DNA of 37,171 nt from Saprospirales bacterium (GCA_003559985.1 PWJP01000241.1:1-37171), one strand, 5' to 3'; counted from the stretch's first letter, positions 17,273-26,131 are shown. A program made the numbers and translations. Notes: generated by a model not told the origin, from the letters alone.

Positions 17273-18382
17273 TCAGATTGTAAATTTACCATTTTTATAA
17301 ATGACCTCGCCATCTGCAGTGATTTCGCTGTCTGTTTTCATATCGGTAATCATATCCCAGTGTACCGTGGATTCATTTTTGCCACCGGTCTGGATGTAAC
17401 TTTGACCAATGGCCATGTGGATGGTACCGCCAATTTTCTCATCGAACAGGATGCTGCGCGACATTTTTTGAATGCGGTAATTGGTTCCTATTGCCACCTC
17501 TCCAAATCTCTTCGCTCCCGGAATCTCAAAGATTTTATCCAGATAGTCTTTCCCTCTGACGGCATCCCACTTAACAACTTCGCCTTTTTCGACCCAAAGT
17601 TCCACTCCCTCTACTTCTTCACCCCGGTATATAGCAGGATAGGAAAATTTGGCGTAGCCGTTTACCTCATCCTCTACAGGAGCAGTAAAAACCTCGCCTG
17701 AGGGCATATTGGCTGTGCCGTCTGAATTGATCCAAATCCGGTCCTTAGTACTGAATTTCATGTCGATGTTGGGGCCTTTGTAGTGTATCTCACTGCATTT
17801 ATTCAGGTGATCTACTATTTTTTGCTGGTCTTTGCGCACCTGAAGCCAACTACCTATAGGGTCTTCATCGTAGAGCCGGCAGGCATCAAAGACAAATTCT
17901 CTCCAGGACTCAAGGGATACCCCGGCATTTTGGGCAGAGGCCTGGGTGGGATATTCACAAAGTGCACGCCTCATTTCACCTGAAGCGGTTCTCTTGAAAT
18001 AGGATTCGTTTATTGATTTCAGCGCTTTTTGTCTGGTCGCCATTTTTTTGCTGTCCAGTCCGCTGGTAGCTCTGAGGTTATATGGGGCTCGAATGGTGAG
18101 CAGGTTGTCAAATTCCCGCATGGCCAAAGAGGCAAATTTAGGAGGCTTTTCAAGGGCCTTCTGAGAGGCGTACTTGTAAAAGAGTTCTTGTTTTTCGGGG
18201 AAATCCAGACTTACTTCCACCATGGCACCTTTTGAAACAGCCAGTTTATATACTTCCCGCAAAAGGGGCTGTGCCTCGGTGGATGTGTTGATCAAAAGGG
18301 ACGCCCCCTCCTTTAATTCGAGGCAGTAATCAAGTAGGAGATGCGCATATTTTTCTTCAATGGTCTTTGGAGCTTTACTCAT
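17273..18382 (-). CDS. M29 family metallo-aminopeptidase
   Basis: This matches thermophilic aminopeptidase/AmpS/PepS (peptidase family M29), cytoplasmic dinuclear-metal exopeptidases. The likely metal ligands are visible in order: Glu in PSGEVFTAPVE, Glu in RFGEVAIGTN, His in GGTIHMAIGQSY, and His and Asp in STVHWDMITDM. About 369 residues from the chosen start is close to the family norm (about 370-410). The frame is open to 18436, but the ATG at 18382 (MSKAPKTIEEKYAHLLLDYC) begins right before the conserved first helix. A perfect promoter at 18456-18487 shows it can be transcribed apart from hflX. It would serve peptide turnover, and a link to the peptide importer in this window is only thematic. 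Confidence 0.9.
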   Translation of the reverse strand: MSKAPKTIEEKYAHLLLDYCLELKEGASLLINTSTEAQPLLREVYKLAVSKGAMVEVSLDFPEKQELFYKYASQKALEKPPKFASLAMREFDNLLTIRAPYNLRATSGLDSKKMATRQKALKSINESYFKRTASGEMRRALCEYPTQASAQNAGVSLESWREFVFDACRLYDEDPIGSWLQVRKDQQKIVDHLNKCSEIHYKGPNIDMKFSTKDRIWINSDGTANMPSGEVFTAPVEDEVNGYAKFSYPAIYRGEEVEGVELWVEKGEVVKWDAVRGKDYLDKIFEIPGAKRFGEVAIGTNYRIQKMSRSILFDEKIGGTIHMAIGQSYIQTGGKNESTVHWDMITDMKTDSEITADGEVIYKNGKFTI

Positions 18383-18455
18383 AAAATTCTTTTGAAAATG
18401 ATACGGAAGATTTTGCATACAAGGAAAACCCTCCATTTTGATTGGTTTTGCAATG

Positions 18456-18487
18456 CAAAAATAGGTCTGTAAACCGGACCTGCCAAA
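18456..18487 (-). promoter_or_regulatory. Bacteroidota-type promoter for the M29 aminopeptidase gene
   Basis: On the minus strand TTTG (18484-18487) is followed after exactly 20 bases by TATTTTTG (18456-18463), a full consensus match. It sits in the gap right after the hflX stop codon (18492), so the aminopeptidase is a separate or additional transcription unit. Confidence 0.75.
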
Positions 18488-18491
18488 TCTG

Positions 18492-19715
18492 CTACCACTT
18501 CTGTGCCTGATAGGGGTACTTGCGTTCGTATTCCATGGTAACGAGCTCGAGTATTCGCTCTCTCAATACATCGACATTCTCCTTGGACATGGCAGAGCAG
18601 ATGACGTATCCCTCGGGGTATTTGTGGGAGAATTGATGGTGCATGGAGTCCTCGATTTCTGATTTAGTGGAATCGTCCAGCAGGTCGTCGTAATTCCGCT
18701 CGCGGTAGAGGTCGATTTTATTGAAAACCATGAGTGTGGTTTTGTCACGGACACCCAATTCATGCAGGGTTTTGTTTACTGTGGCAATTTGGTCTTCGTA
18801 CTGGGGATGAGCGATATCCACCACATGAACCAAAATATCGGATTCTTTGACCTCATCCAGGGTGGATTTGAAGCTGTCAACCAGGTGGTGTGGTAACTTT
18901 CTGATAAAACCTACCGTATCACTAAGCAGAAAAGGGGTTCGATTTAATACCACTTTCCGTATGGTGGTATCCAGGGTTGCAAACAGTTTATCCTCCGCAA
19001 AAACGTCGGATTTGCTGAGGCGATTCATTATGGTTGACTTGCCGACATTGGTGTAACCGACCAGAGATACCCGGATGAGTTTGCCCCGCTGCTTTCGACG
19101 GTTTTCGTTCTGCATTTGTATCTTCTCCAGCTTTTCCTGTAACTGGCTGATTTTGGTTCGAATGATCCTCCGGTCAGTCTCTATTTCCTTTTCACCCGGT
19201 CCGCGCATACCAATTCCACCACGCTGCCTCTCCAGGTGTGTCCACATACCTCTCAATCTGGGCAGAAGGTATTGAAGTTGAGCCAGTTCTACCTGGGTTT
19301 TGGCTTGAGCTGTTTGGGCGCGTCTCGCAAAAATATCCAGGATTAGGCTGCTCCTGTCCACGACCTTGATTTTCAGTTCCTTCTCTATGTTGTTGATTTG
19401 GGAGCCGGAGAGGTCGTCATCAAAAATGACCATACCTGCACCGTGTTTGGCGACCGACTTTTTGAGTTCTGCCAGTTTTCCACTGCCAAAATACTGTCTG
19501 GGATGAGGATGTTCGCGTTTTTGGGTAAGGCGCTCAGCTGTGCGCGCACCTGCCGTCAGCGCCAAAAACTCCAGCTCATCCAAATGTTCATTGACTTGTT
19601 CTTCGGTTTGTTCACCGGATATCACCGCTGCCAGTATGGCAATTTCATCGTCCTGGCCGATACCTTTAGACAGGTCTTCGCCCACTTTCCACTCCGAGGG
19701 ATTTGTATTACTCAC
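18492..19715 (-). CDS. hflX: ribosome-associated GTPase HflX
   Basis: This 407-residue protein is a clear HflX. It has an N-terminal domain with the GSGKLAEL block (77-84) and the glycine-rich linker RGGIGMRGPGEKEIETDRR (165-183). The GTPase domain shows G1 GYTNVGKST (220-228), G3 DTVGF (266-270), G4 NKID (312-315) and G5 SAM. HflX splits stalled or idle 70S ribosomes, notably after heat or antibiotic stress. It lies on the same strand as the EnvC-like gene, which ends 106 bases upstream. All key residues are present, and the length is normal. Confidence 0.97.
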   Translation of the reverse strand: MSNTNPSEWKVGEDLSKGIGQDDEIAILAAVISGEQTEEQVNEHLDELEFLALTAGARTAERLTQKREHPHPRQYFGSGKLAELKKSVAKHGAGMVIFDDDLSGSQINNIEKELKIKVVDRSSLILDIFARRAQTAQAKTQVELAQLQYLLPRLRGMWTHLERQRGGIGMRGPGEKEIETDRRIIRTKISQLQEKLEKIQMQNENRRKQRGKLIRVSLVGYTNVGKSTIMNRLSKSDVFAEDKLFATLDTTIRKVVLNRTPFLLSDTVGFIRKLPHHLVDSFKSTLDEVKESDILVHVVDIAHPQYEDQIATVNKTLHELGVRDKTTLMVFNKIDLYRERNYDDLLDDSTKSEIEDSMHHQFSHKYPEGYVICSAMSKENVDVLRERILELVTMEYERKYPYQAQKW

Positions 19716-19821
19716 TCACTGTACTTTTTCTTTAAAAAACTGCAATTATAAAAGGGACTACAAAATTTCCGTGCATGTGGTTCCAAATAATCGCTCAATT
19801 ATGTTGCAATGGATGGGAATA

Positions 19822-21066
19822 TTACCTGCTTATCCACTCCTCCGGGTTGAGCACATCCTTGCCCCTCCAGAGCTCAAAGTGCACCATAAAATTACCGGAG
19901 CCGGGGTCTTTTCCAACTACACCGAGTTCTTCCCCTGCATTGACTTGTTGGTCTTTGGAAACGTAGGTGCTGTTCAGACCGGCATAGACGGTGAAGTAAT
20001 TTCCGTGCCTGACCAGTACCATGTATTGATCGCCAGGCATGGTGACTACCGCAGTAACCTGTCCTTCAAAAACTGTTCTAACCGGGGTTCCCTCCAGAGT
20101 TTGTATATCTATTCCATTGTTTTGTATGGTGACATTGCTGAGGGTGGGATGTGGTTGGTTTCCAAAGTGGGATTGGATAACTCCCCGCTCGACCGGCCAG
20201 GGGATCTGTCCTTTATTTTGCTCAAAATTTCCGCTCAGTAATTCGTATTCGGCGGCACGCTCCGGGAGCTCTTCCACGGCCTCATCCCTGCGGGCTATTT
20301 CCTCAGCTATCAGACGGTCGATTTTTCGGGACAACTCCCTCCGCCTGTTCTCTTGTTCTTTCAGATTTTCGCGCAATTCCTGTTCCTTTCCCCGAAGCGA
20401 GTTTAGCAGGGCATCCTGGGTGCGCAAGTCCCGGTTGAGTTCTTCCACAGTGCGCTGTTCCCTGGTTTGCAATCGACCCAGCTCATCCAATGATTCCTGA
20501 ATGGCTGCCTGACGATCCGCAATTTGGTCGGAGATGGAATCCAGTTCTGTTTTTTTCAAGTCGATAAAGGATTGTAACTGCTGATTGTAAAAATACCTCT
20601 TTAGGGCGGTGTTTAAATTACCCGAAGACAGCAGATACATCCAGTCTCTGGTGGTGAGTTGCCGCAGGTAGGAAATACGCAGTTGCTGAAAATAAATTTC
20701 TCTAACCTCTTCAAAATGCTCGTTGAGGAGCTCGATGGAGTCTTTTAAATTTTCCATGGTATCCCTCAATATGCGGGTCTGATTCTGGAGATTGGAGACC
20801 ATATTTCTCCTGGCTTCCAATTGATTTTGCAGGGCGACGTAATTCTCCACAGTGCTCCTGCGCTGTTCAATACTTTCATCCAGTAGTTGACGTGTGGATT
20901 GGATTTGTTCCTCGAGGGCCACTCTTTCGCGCTCCAGTTGTTGTCTGGATTGCGCAGCGAGATCGGACAGGCTGAGCAGACAGAGAAATAGCAGTAAAGC
21001 GGCCGGCTTACTCAATGCGATCGTAGCGACTGGGTACATCAAAAGGCAAAGTCGGGACATCTTCAA
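19822..21066 (-). CDS. EnvC-like murein hydrolase activator: coiled coil plus degenerate LytM domain
   Basis: After a signal peptide ending at DLAAQ there is a long coiled coil (about residues 38-285, with many Gln/Glu/Arg heptads) and then an M23/LytM domain (about 295-414). The zinc ligands look lost: the usual HxGxD region reads NNGIDIQ and the HxH motif reads MVHFEL. The shape matches EnvC/NlpD-type proteins, which activate amidases rather than cut peptidoglycan. The start is uncertain. The frame opens at 21066, overlapping the DUF4292 gene by 59 bases; ATG 21039 or a TTG at 21015 (8-base overlap) would give cleaner signal peptides. It sits in the dut-to-envC cell-envelope cluster, so a division or wall-remodelling role is likely. 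Confidence 0.85.
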   Translation of the reverse strand: MKMSRLCLLMYPVATIALSKPAALLLFLCLLSLSDLAAQSRQQLERERVALEEQIQSTRQLLDESIEQRRSTVENYVALQNQLEARRNMVSNLQNQTRILRDTMENLKDSIELLNEHFEEVREIYFQQLRISYLRQLTTRDWMYLLSSGNLNTALKRYFYNQQLQSFIDLKKTELDSISDQIADRQAAIQESLDELGRLQTREQRTVEELNRDLRTQDALLNSLRGKEQELRENLKEQENRRRELSRKIDRLIAEEIARRDEAVEELPERAAEYELLSGNFEQNKGQIPWPVERGVIQSHFGNQPHPTLSNVTIQNNGIDIQTLEGTPVRTVFEGQVTAVVTMPGDQYMVLVRHGNYFTVYAGLNSTYVSKDQQVNAGEELGVVGKDPGSGNFMVHFELWRGKDVLNPEEWISR

Positions 21067-21808
21067 CGTTCAACTCCAAAAATTCGCAATTTAGGTAAAA
21101 TTCCTGAACTCCGTCGGTTCCGGTTATCTCGCGTTCCCAGGCAAAGTAACCAGCATCTCCCATTTGTTTGTACTGGTTGTTGTCAGAGCGGACCACCCTG
21201 CCGTTTCCATCCATCAGGGTGAATCTCTCTACCAGTTGCTGGTCGTTTATCTTGTACAAAACCTGCATATTGTCAATAAAACCGGCTATCGTAGCACCAG
21301 GATTTCCCATGTCCAACTCCCGGACCACCACATCGTCAAATGAAGGACTGCCAGTCAGCAATTGTTCCAGTTGCTTGAAGGTTACATCCAATCCGTAGCG
21401 GTGAGCCACTACATCCAGCGGCATTTTGACGTATTCCCTATTTACCCGGTCGATGAGTTGAAAGGTGTCCGGTGTGATCATAGCCCTTCCGACCTCAAAG
21501 CCTAAAATCGTTGCTCTCACCCAAATGGCGCTGTCCTTCACAGCCCGAATATGACCGCGAAAAGACTGTGACATGCCATCCTGACCCACTTGAATACGGG
21601 CCCGACCATCGATGGATTCGGCATTGAACTCGTTGAGTTTGACTTCTTTTATCAATTTCTCTGCTGTAAGTTCAACTTCTGGTTCTTCAATGGCTTCCTT
21701 GGGGGATTTACAGGAGTTGACCATTAGCATACCGACAATCAGTAGCAAAGAGGTCCCGAATACGAGCAGGCGGGATTTACCGGTATAATGATGGATTTGG
21801 TAATTCAT
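21008..21808 (-). CDS. DUF4292 family lipoprotein
   Basis: A lipoprotein signal ends at MVNSC (Cys33). The mature part is rich in beta strands, with features seen in DUF4292 proteins of Bacteroidota (SIDGRARIQVGQDGMSQSF near the start, YVKMPLDVVAHRYGLDV, and the C-terminal PFDVPSRYDRIE). The fold resembles LolA/LolB-like lipid-binding sheets, but the function is not established. Its C-terminus overlaps the start of the EnvC-like gene, and 24 bases separate it from the TPR gene upstream, so these genes are surely co-transcribed. It is probably periplasmic or attached to the outer membrane. Confidence 0.87.
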   Translation of the reverse strand: MNYQIHHYTGKSRLLVFGTSLLLIVGMLMVNSCKSPKEAIEEPEVELTAEKLIKEVKLNEFNAESIDGRARIQVGQDGMSQSFRGHIRAVKDSAIWVRATILGFEVGRAMITPDTFQLIDRVNREYVKMPLDVVAHRYGLDVTFKQLEQLLTGSPSFDDVVVRELDMGNPGATIAGFIDNMQVLYKINDQQLVERFTLMDGNGRVVRSDNNQYKQMGDAGYFAWEREITGTDGVQEFYLNCEFLELNVEDVPTLPFDVPSRYDRIE

Positions 21809-21832
21809 GGATTGAGTGTCTGATACTCCTAC

Positions 21833-23479
21833 TTAACGCCCTGGATTGGTTGAAATTTTATCGGCCCATTCTCTGACATCTCCGCGCTCTTTGATGTCAT
21901 ACACCTCCAATTGGGCCATATAAGTACTTGCAGCCTCTTTATCACCCTTCAAAAAATTCAATCTGGCACGGGCAAAAAGGTACTCCGGGTGGTTTGGTGT
22001 GTATGTTTGGACCTCATCCAAAACAGTGGCAACCTCTTCGAGATTTTCCTCCTGGTGAAGTAATAAATCTGTTTTCATCAAAAGGAGGTCGGCCTGACCG
22101 GGCATATCTTCCGTGGCTTGATTGAGAAGTTCAATTCCCTTTTCAATCTCTCCCCTCTTTTTTTCCAGTGTGGCTTCTCCCAGACTGAAGTACAACTTGA
22201 GTTCCGGTTGTCTGCGGCCCATTAATGTGGCTCTTCTCAGGGTGTTGTCGGCCGTTTCCAGTTCACCGGCTCCCATTTGCCCGCGTGCCAGGTAGTAAAA
22301 AAACAGGGCCTGATTGGGGTAAAATTCCAGCCCCTCGTTGACCCGGTCAATCAGTTTTTCATAATCTTTGATTTGGAGCAGGGATTCGAATTGATTGAAC
22401 CAGACCTGCACCACATCGGATCGTATATCGAGGGCCTCACTGTACAATTCAGCGGCCTGATTGAATTGGTAGGATGAAAAAGCAATATCCCCTGTCAGTG
22501 CTTTGGGCTCTGCTCTTTCCGGGTGTTCCTCTATGAGGGATAATCCCGCCTCCAGTAATTTTCCGGCCACGGCCGGTTGGTAGTCTTCGCTCAGTTCCAT
22601 TAGGAGGGGAATGAGTGCCTGGATTTTTTCATCCAGTTCCACATTTTCATCCCTGATGAGGGGCAGCAGGGCTTCCAGCCTTTCATCTCCCTCCAGCTCA
22701 CCGGTTTCCAGTTCTGCTATTCGCACCCTTGCCCTGCTGTGGTCGGGATTGCGCTCCAGTACCTTTTGATACTGTTCAATGGCCATTTCACTTTGGTCAT
22801 TACTCTCCAGGAAAGAGCCGTATTCCATTCTGAAATCAACATTTCGGGGGAAAGCTTCCAACAGTTTTTGGTACTCCCTGTCAATGGCGTCAAAGTCGTT
22901 ATCGGCTTTGAAAATGCTTATTTTTTTGGCGGTCAACTCCGGGTTTACCCCGCTGATACTCTCTGCCTGATTTAATACTCCAATCGCCTCTTCCCGCTGT
23001 CCCATTAAAAGGAGGTGGTATGCGCGGTTGATTCCGTAATTGGTCCTTTCAGGGTGGAGTTCCATGAGTTTTGCGTAGGCAGATTCAGCCAGGTCATTGC
23101 GGTCCTCTGCATCGGCTAAATTGGCTTGAAGTTGTAGTATCCAACTGTTGCGGGGGTCGTATCGGTGGGCCCTGTTGGCGTATTCAAGTGCTTTTGAGCT
23201 TTGGTTCATTTGATCGTAACAGCGCGCCAATTCGTAAAGAAAAACCGCATTCTCAGAGTCTTGCTCCAACAGTTTTTCCAACTGCTCTGCGGCCTGGTCG
23301 TATTGCTCCATCAGCATATACATGCGGGCTTCGATAAATTCAGCCTGAAGGTCCGGAACCACGACCTCTTCGGGAAAGTCGAAATCCTGTGCTTTCAGGG
23401 AATGGGCAATGCCGACTGTCAGGGTCAGGGCCAGTGACAGGACTGTGAATTGGTAACAAAAGCTGTGCAGGTTTATCAT
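21833..23479 (-). CDS. periplasmic tetratricopeptide repeat protein
   Basis: A signal peptide ends near SLKAQ (residue 31). The rest is an almost continuous array of TPR-type helix pairs, with clear units such as EQYDQAAEQLEKLLEQDSEN, SSKALEYANRAHRYDPRN and SEMAIEQYQKVLERNPDHS. It has no catalytic domain. TPR arrays act as scaffolds for protein complexes, and proteins of this kind next to DUF4292 and EnvC-like genes recur in Bacteroidota. The start codon overlaps the stop of the nucleotidyltransferase gene (TAATG), implying translational coupling. Confidence 0.9.
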   Translation of the reverse strand: MINLHSFCYQFTVLSLALTLTVGIAHSLKAQDFDFPEEVVVPDLQAEFIEARMYMLMEQYDQAAEQLEKLLEQDSENAVFLYELARCYDQMNQSSKALEYANRAHRYDPRNSWILQLQANLADAEDRNDLAESAYAKLMELHPERTNYGINRAYHLLLMGQREEAIGVLNQAESISGVNPELTAKKISIFKADNDFDAIDREYQKLLEAFPRNVDFRMEYGSFLESNDQSEMAIEQYQKVLERNPDHSRARVRIAELETGELEGDERLEALLPLIRDENVELDEKIQALIPLLMELSEDYQPAVAGKLLEAGLSLIEEHPERAEPKALTGDIAFSSYQFNQAAELYSEALDIRSDVVQVWFNQFESLLQIKDYEKLIDRVNEGLEFYPNQALFFYYLARGQMGAGELETADNTLRRATLMGRRQPELKLYFSLGEATLEKKRGEIEKGIELLNQATEDMPGQADLLLMKTDLLLHQEENLEEVATVLDEVQTYTPNHPEYLFARARLNFLKGDKEAASTYMAQLEVYDIKERGDVREWADKISTNPGR

Positions 23480-24480
23480 TAACTTAATCTTGAGTAATCT
23501 CCGAGGCTGATTTTTCTCGCCTTTTCAATGTATTCGGCCTGATTTCCGATCATGCTGTTTTTGAGGTTGACAAATTTAACCTTCGACTCATCCTGAATAA
23601 CGCTCTTCTCCACTACGGATTTCACGATGCGGGAATGGGCACCTACGGATACAAAGGGTCCGACGACGCTGTTTTTTATTACAGCCCCTCTCCCAATAAA
23701 GCAGGGCTCAATCACAGTGCTGTTTTTTAGAACGACTTCTTGCTCGATGATGTTTTCGCCTATTTGGGTATCGAGAATCCGCTCATTGGTATGGATAATT
23801 GCTTCTTTGTTTCCGCAGTCGAGCCACTCGTCAATCGAGGCTGTTTTAAACTTCAGGCCATCGTTTTTCAATAGTTCCAGCACCGTGGTTATCTGGTATT
23901 CACCCTTTTCACGGATTTCATTTTCCAGGAGGTAATCCAGTTTTTTGCGAAAATTATCTCCATCTCTGAAGTAGTAAATTCCCACAATGGCCTGATCGGA
24001 GACAAATTTGGGCGATTTTTCCACAAATTCAGTGATGACACCTTCGCTGTTGGTCTTGACAACCCCGAAATTTTCAGGGTTTTTGACATTTTGGGTCCAG
24101 ATTACCCCTTCGCTTTCCTGGTCGAAAGAAAAATCGGTGATAAAAAGCGTATCTGCCAAAGCCACCATGGATGGACCTGTAATTACAGGCCTTGCGCAAT
24201 GTATGGCATGGGCAGGACCCAGTGGTTCTTCCTGGTAAAATATGTGCGGTTTCGAACCTACGGACCGGGCTACTTCTTTGAGTTGTTCTTTGACCTCTTC
24301 TCCAAAGTCCCCGATCACGAAAGCAATTTCTTCAAAAGGCTTGTCCAAGCCCTGAGACAGCATTTCGATGAGCCACTGAACAATGGGTTTTCCCGCAATG
24401 GGTACCAGGGGCTTAGGAGTGGTCAATGTGTGGGGTCTCAACCGGGACCCTCTTCCGGCCATAGGTATTATTAGATTCAT
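23479..24480 (-). CDS. NDP-sugar pyrophosphorylase-type nucleotidyltransferase
   Basis: This is a sugar-phosphate nucleotidyltransferase of the RmlA/GlmU/ManC superfamily. The N-terminal signature MAGRGSRLRPHTLTTPKPLV (residues 7-26) binds the nucleotide, and ALADTLF carries the metal-binding Asp. WLDCGNKEAI is the usual sugar-site block near the middle. The end (about 235-310) has hexapeptide-like left-handed beta-helix repeats (FIGRGAVIKNSVVGPFVSVG). It makes an activated sugar for envelope glycans, but whether it uses glucose-1-P, mannose-1-P or another sugar cannot be told. It is 63 bases downstream of dut and overlaps the TPR gene by one base. Confidence 0.9.
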   Translation of the reverse strand: MNLIIPMAGRGSRLRPHTLTTPKPLVPIAGKPIVQWLIEMLSQGLDKPFEEIAFVIGDFGEEVKEQLKEVARSVGSKPHIFYQEEPLGPAHAIHCARPVITGPSMVALADTLFITDFSFDQESEGVIWTQNVKNPENFGVVKTNSEGVITEFVEKSPKFVSDQAIVGIYYFRDGDNFRKKLDYLLENEIREKGEYQITTVLELLKNDGLKFKTASIDEWLDCGNKEAIIHTNERILDTQIGENIIEQEVVLKNSTVIEPCFIGRGAVIKNSVVGPFVSVGAHSRIVKSVVEKSVIQDESKVKFVNLKNSMIGNQAEYIEKARKISLGDYSRLS

Positions 24481-24543
24481 AGTAGCGGTGGTATTTTCAT
24501 TCCCTGAATACAGAGAGTTAATTAAACAGCTGAGAGGTGGTAA

Positions 24544-24984
24544 TTATTTTTGACCGGTACTGCCAAAACCACCCTCGCCTCTTTCAGTTTCATTCAATTC
24601 ATCGACCTCTTGCCATTCCACCCGCTCGTATTTTGCCACGACCATTTGAGCTATTCGTTCACCGGGTTTTAATTCGACTGATTCGTTGGATAGGTTGACC
24701 AAAATGACCCGGACTTCTCCCCTGTAATCGCTGTCAATGGTCCCCGGACTGTTGAGTACGGTGAGGCCTTTTTTTACAGCCAGTCCACTTCTTGGACGCA
24801 CCTGTGCTTCGAGCCCCGGAATAAGTGCAATGCGAATTCCGGTTGGGATCATCGCCCTCTCCAGTGGTCCAATTTGTACAGGCTCTTCCAAAGCAGCGTA
24901 CAAGTCCAAACCGGAACTGCCATCCGTGGCGTAAAAAGGCAGTGGATTATCGGAATCATTGATGATTTGAATCTTAGTTTTCAT
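24544..24984 (-). CDS. dut: deoxyuridine 5'-triphosphate nucleotidohydrolase (dUTPase)
   Basis: This is a trimeric dUTPase that converts dUTP to dUMP and pyrophosphate, keeping uracil out of DNA and feeding dTTP synthesis. All five family motifs are visible: ATDGSSGLDLYA, RPRSGLAVK, GTIDSDYRGEV, GERIAQMVV and RGEGGFGSTG. Its length of about 146 is normal. The frame is open to 24993, but the ATG at 24984 (MKTKIQIIN) begins the first strand as in relatives. It appears to head the leftward cluster that continues with nucleotidyltransferase, TPR, DUF4292 and EnvC-like genes. Confidence 0.97.
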   Translation of the reverse strand: MKTKIQIINDSDNPLPFYATDGSSGLDLYAALEEPVQIGPLERAMIPTGIRIALIPGLEAQVRPRSGLAVKKGLTVLNSPGTIDSDYRGEVRVILVNLSNESVELKPGERIAQMVVAKYERVEWQEVDELNETERGEGGFGSTGQK

Positions 24985-25004
24985 CTGTATCAATTTGTGG
25001 GTTG

Positions 25005-25012
25005 CAAATTTA
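25005..25012 (-). promoter_or_regulatory. -7 promoter element of the dut cluster
   Basis: TAAATTTG on the minus strand matches TAnnTTTG, 20 bases ahead of the ATG at 24984. It lacks a TTTG at the -33 spacing, so it is a half-match. It supports dut as the first gene of its own transcript rather than a continuation from lpxK. Confidence 0.45.
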
Positions 25013-25063
25013 TGAACTTATAATATTTGAGCCGGGTATTGAGGGTCAATCAATCGAGTTGGT

Positions 25064-26131
25064 TCAGGACTTAAACTCCAGTAACTTATTCTTTACATAA
25101 TCATCGAAAGAGAATTCGCTGAAGCGGTTAAAAGCCACTTCGACCGGCTGGATAAAGACGTGGATTTTATTGTCTGCGAGGAACTTGACATGGGGCTCCA
25201 GCCGAACCGCGTCCTTTTCAGTGGTGACTACAAACCTGATCTTCATCTCCAATTGGTCGTACGTCTTTTTTAGCTGTGCAAGATCGTAAGTACTGAAGTT
25301 GTGGTGGTCGGGAAAGGCGAGTGAATGCAGTTTGTCAACGCGTTCTGCCATGTGGTCAATCAATGGATCGGGATTGGCAATTCCTGTCAAAAGAATAGCC
25401 TCCCCCCCAGGCTTTTCGACCAGCTTTTGTTTGGGGTTAAAAAGATAATAGGCCTGGCCGTAAGTCAGGTATGAGAAAAACACCTTTTGGTTTGGTAGTG
25501 GCTTCAATTTTTTTTGAAAATCAGCCGCCTGCTCGCTTGTCAGATCGGTTGGGCATTTACTCACGATGATGGCATCTGCTCGCCGGGATCCGGTGGGCCA
25601 TTCCCTCAGTCTTCCCACAGGCAGCAAAAAGTCTTCAAAATAGGGGCTGCTGTATTCGGTGAGCAATAAATTGAGTGTAGGATTAACCTCCCTGTGCTGA
25701 AATCCATCGTCCATTATGATGGTCTGCAGTTGGGGAAATTGGCCAACCATTTTGGGGATTCCAAACGATCTGCTCTCCGATACGGCCACCGGCACATCGG
25801 GGTTTTTCCTCTTGATTTGCAGTGGTTCGTCTCCTGTGTGATTGACCTTATTTCTCGCCTTGACCCACTGAAAACCCTTGCTTTTTCGACCGTATCCCCG
25901 ACTTATGACACCGACGCGAATATGGGGTTTGAGTAATTTTATCAGGTACTCCGCATGCGGGCTTTTCCCGGATCCCCCGACCGTCAGATTGCCAATACTA
26001 ATTACCGGCAGGCTGAAGGTGATGGATTTTAGGAGTTTGAATCGGTGGAGCAAGTTGTTGATCCCCACTCCCAGGCCGTATAGCAATGCCAGGGGAAGTA
26101 CCAATAATTTAATCAACCAGTTTCTCGCCAT
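25064..26131 (-). CDS. lpxK: tetraacyldisaccharide 4'-kinase (lipid A biosynthesis)
   Basis: LpxK phosphorylates the 4' position of the lipid A disaccharide at the inner face of the cytoplasmic membrane. The N-terminus has a membrane-anchoring hydrophobic helix (about 7-23). The unusual Walker A motif GNLTVGGSGKSP lies at about 47-58. ISRGYGRKSKGF, GDEPLQIKRKNPDVPV and the MDDGFQHR block follow in the expected order. Its length of 355 is normal. It lies between an outer-membrane barrel gene and the dut cluster, all leftward. Confidence 0.96.
   Translation of the reverse strand: MARNWLIKLLVLPLALLYGLGVGINNLLHRFKLLKSITFSLPVISIGNLTVGGSGKSPHAEYLIKLLKPHIRVGVISRGYGRKSKGFQWVKARNKVNHTGDEPLQIKRKNPDVPVAVSESRSFGIPKMVGQFPQLQTIIMDDGFQHREVNPTLNLLLTEYSSPYFEDFLLPVGRLREWPTGSRRADAIIVSKCPTDLTSEQAADFQKKLKPLPNQKVFFSYLTYGQAYYLFNPKQKLVEKPGGEAILLTGIANPDPLIDHMAERVDKLHSLAFPDHHNFSTYDLAQLKKTYDQLEMKIRFVVTTEKDAVRLEPHVKFLADNKIHVFIQPVEVAFNRFSEFSFDDYVKNKLLEFKS

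Noticed and set aside
19540..20241. 233-codon plus-strand ORF
   Set aside because: It spans the antisense of hflX and the EnvC-like gene, whose identities are strong; no signal peptide or domain is seen.
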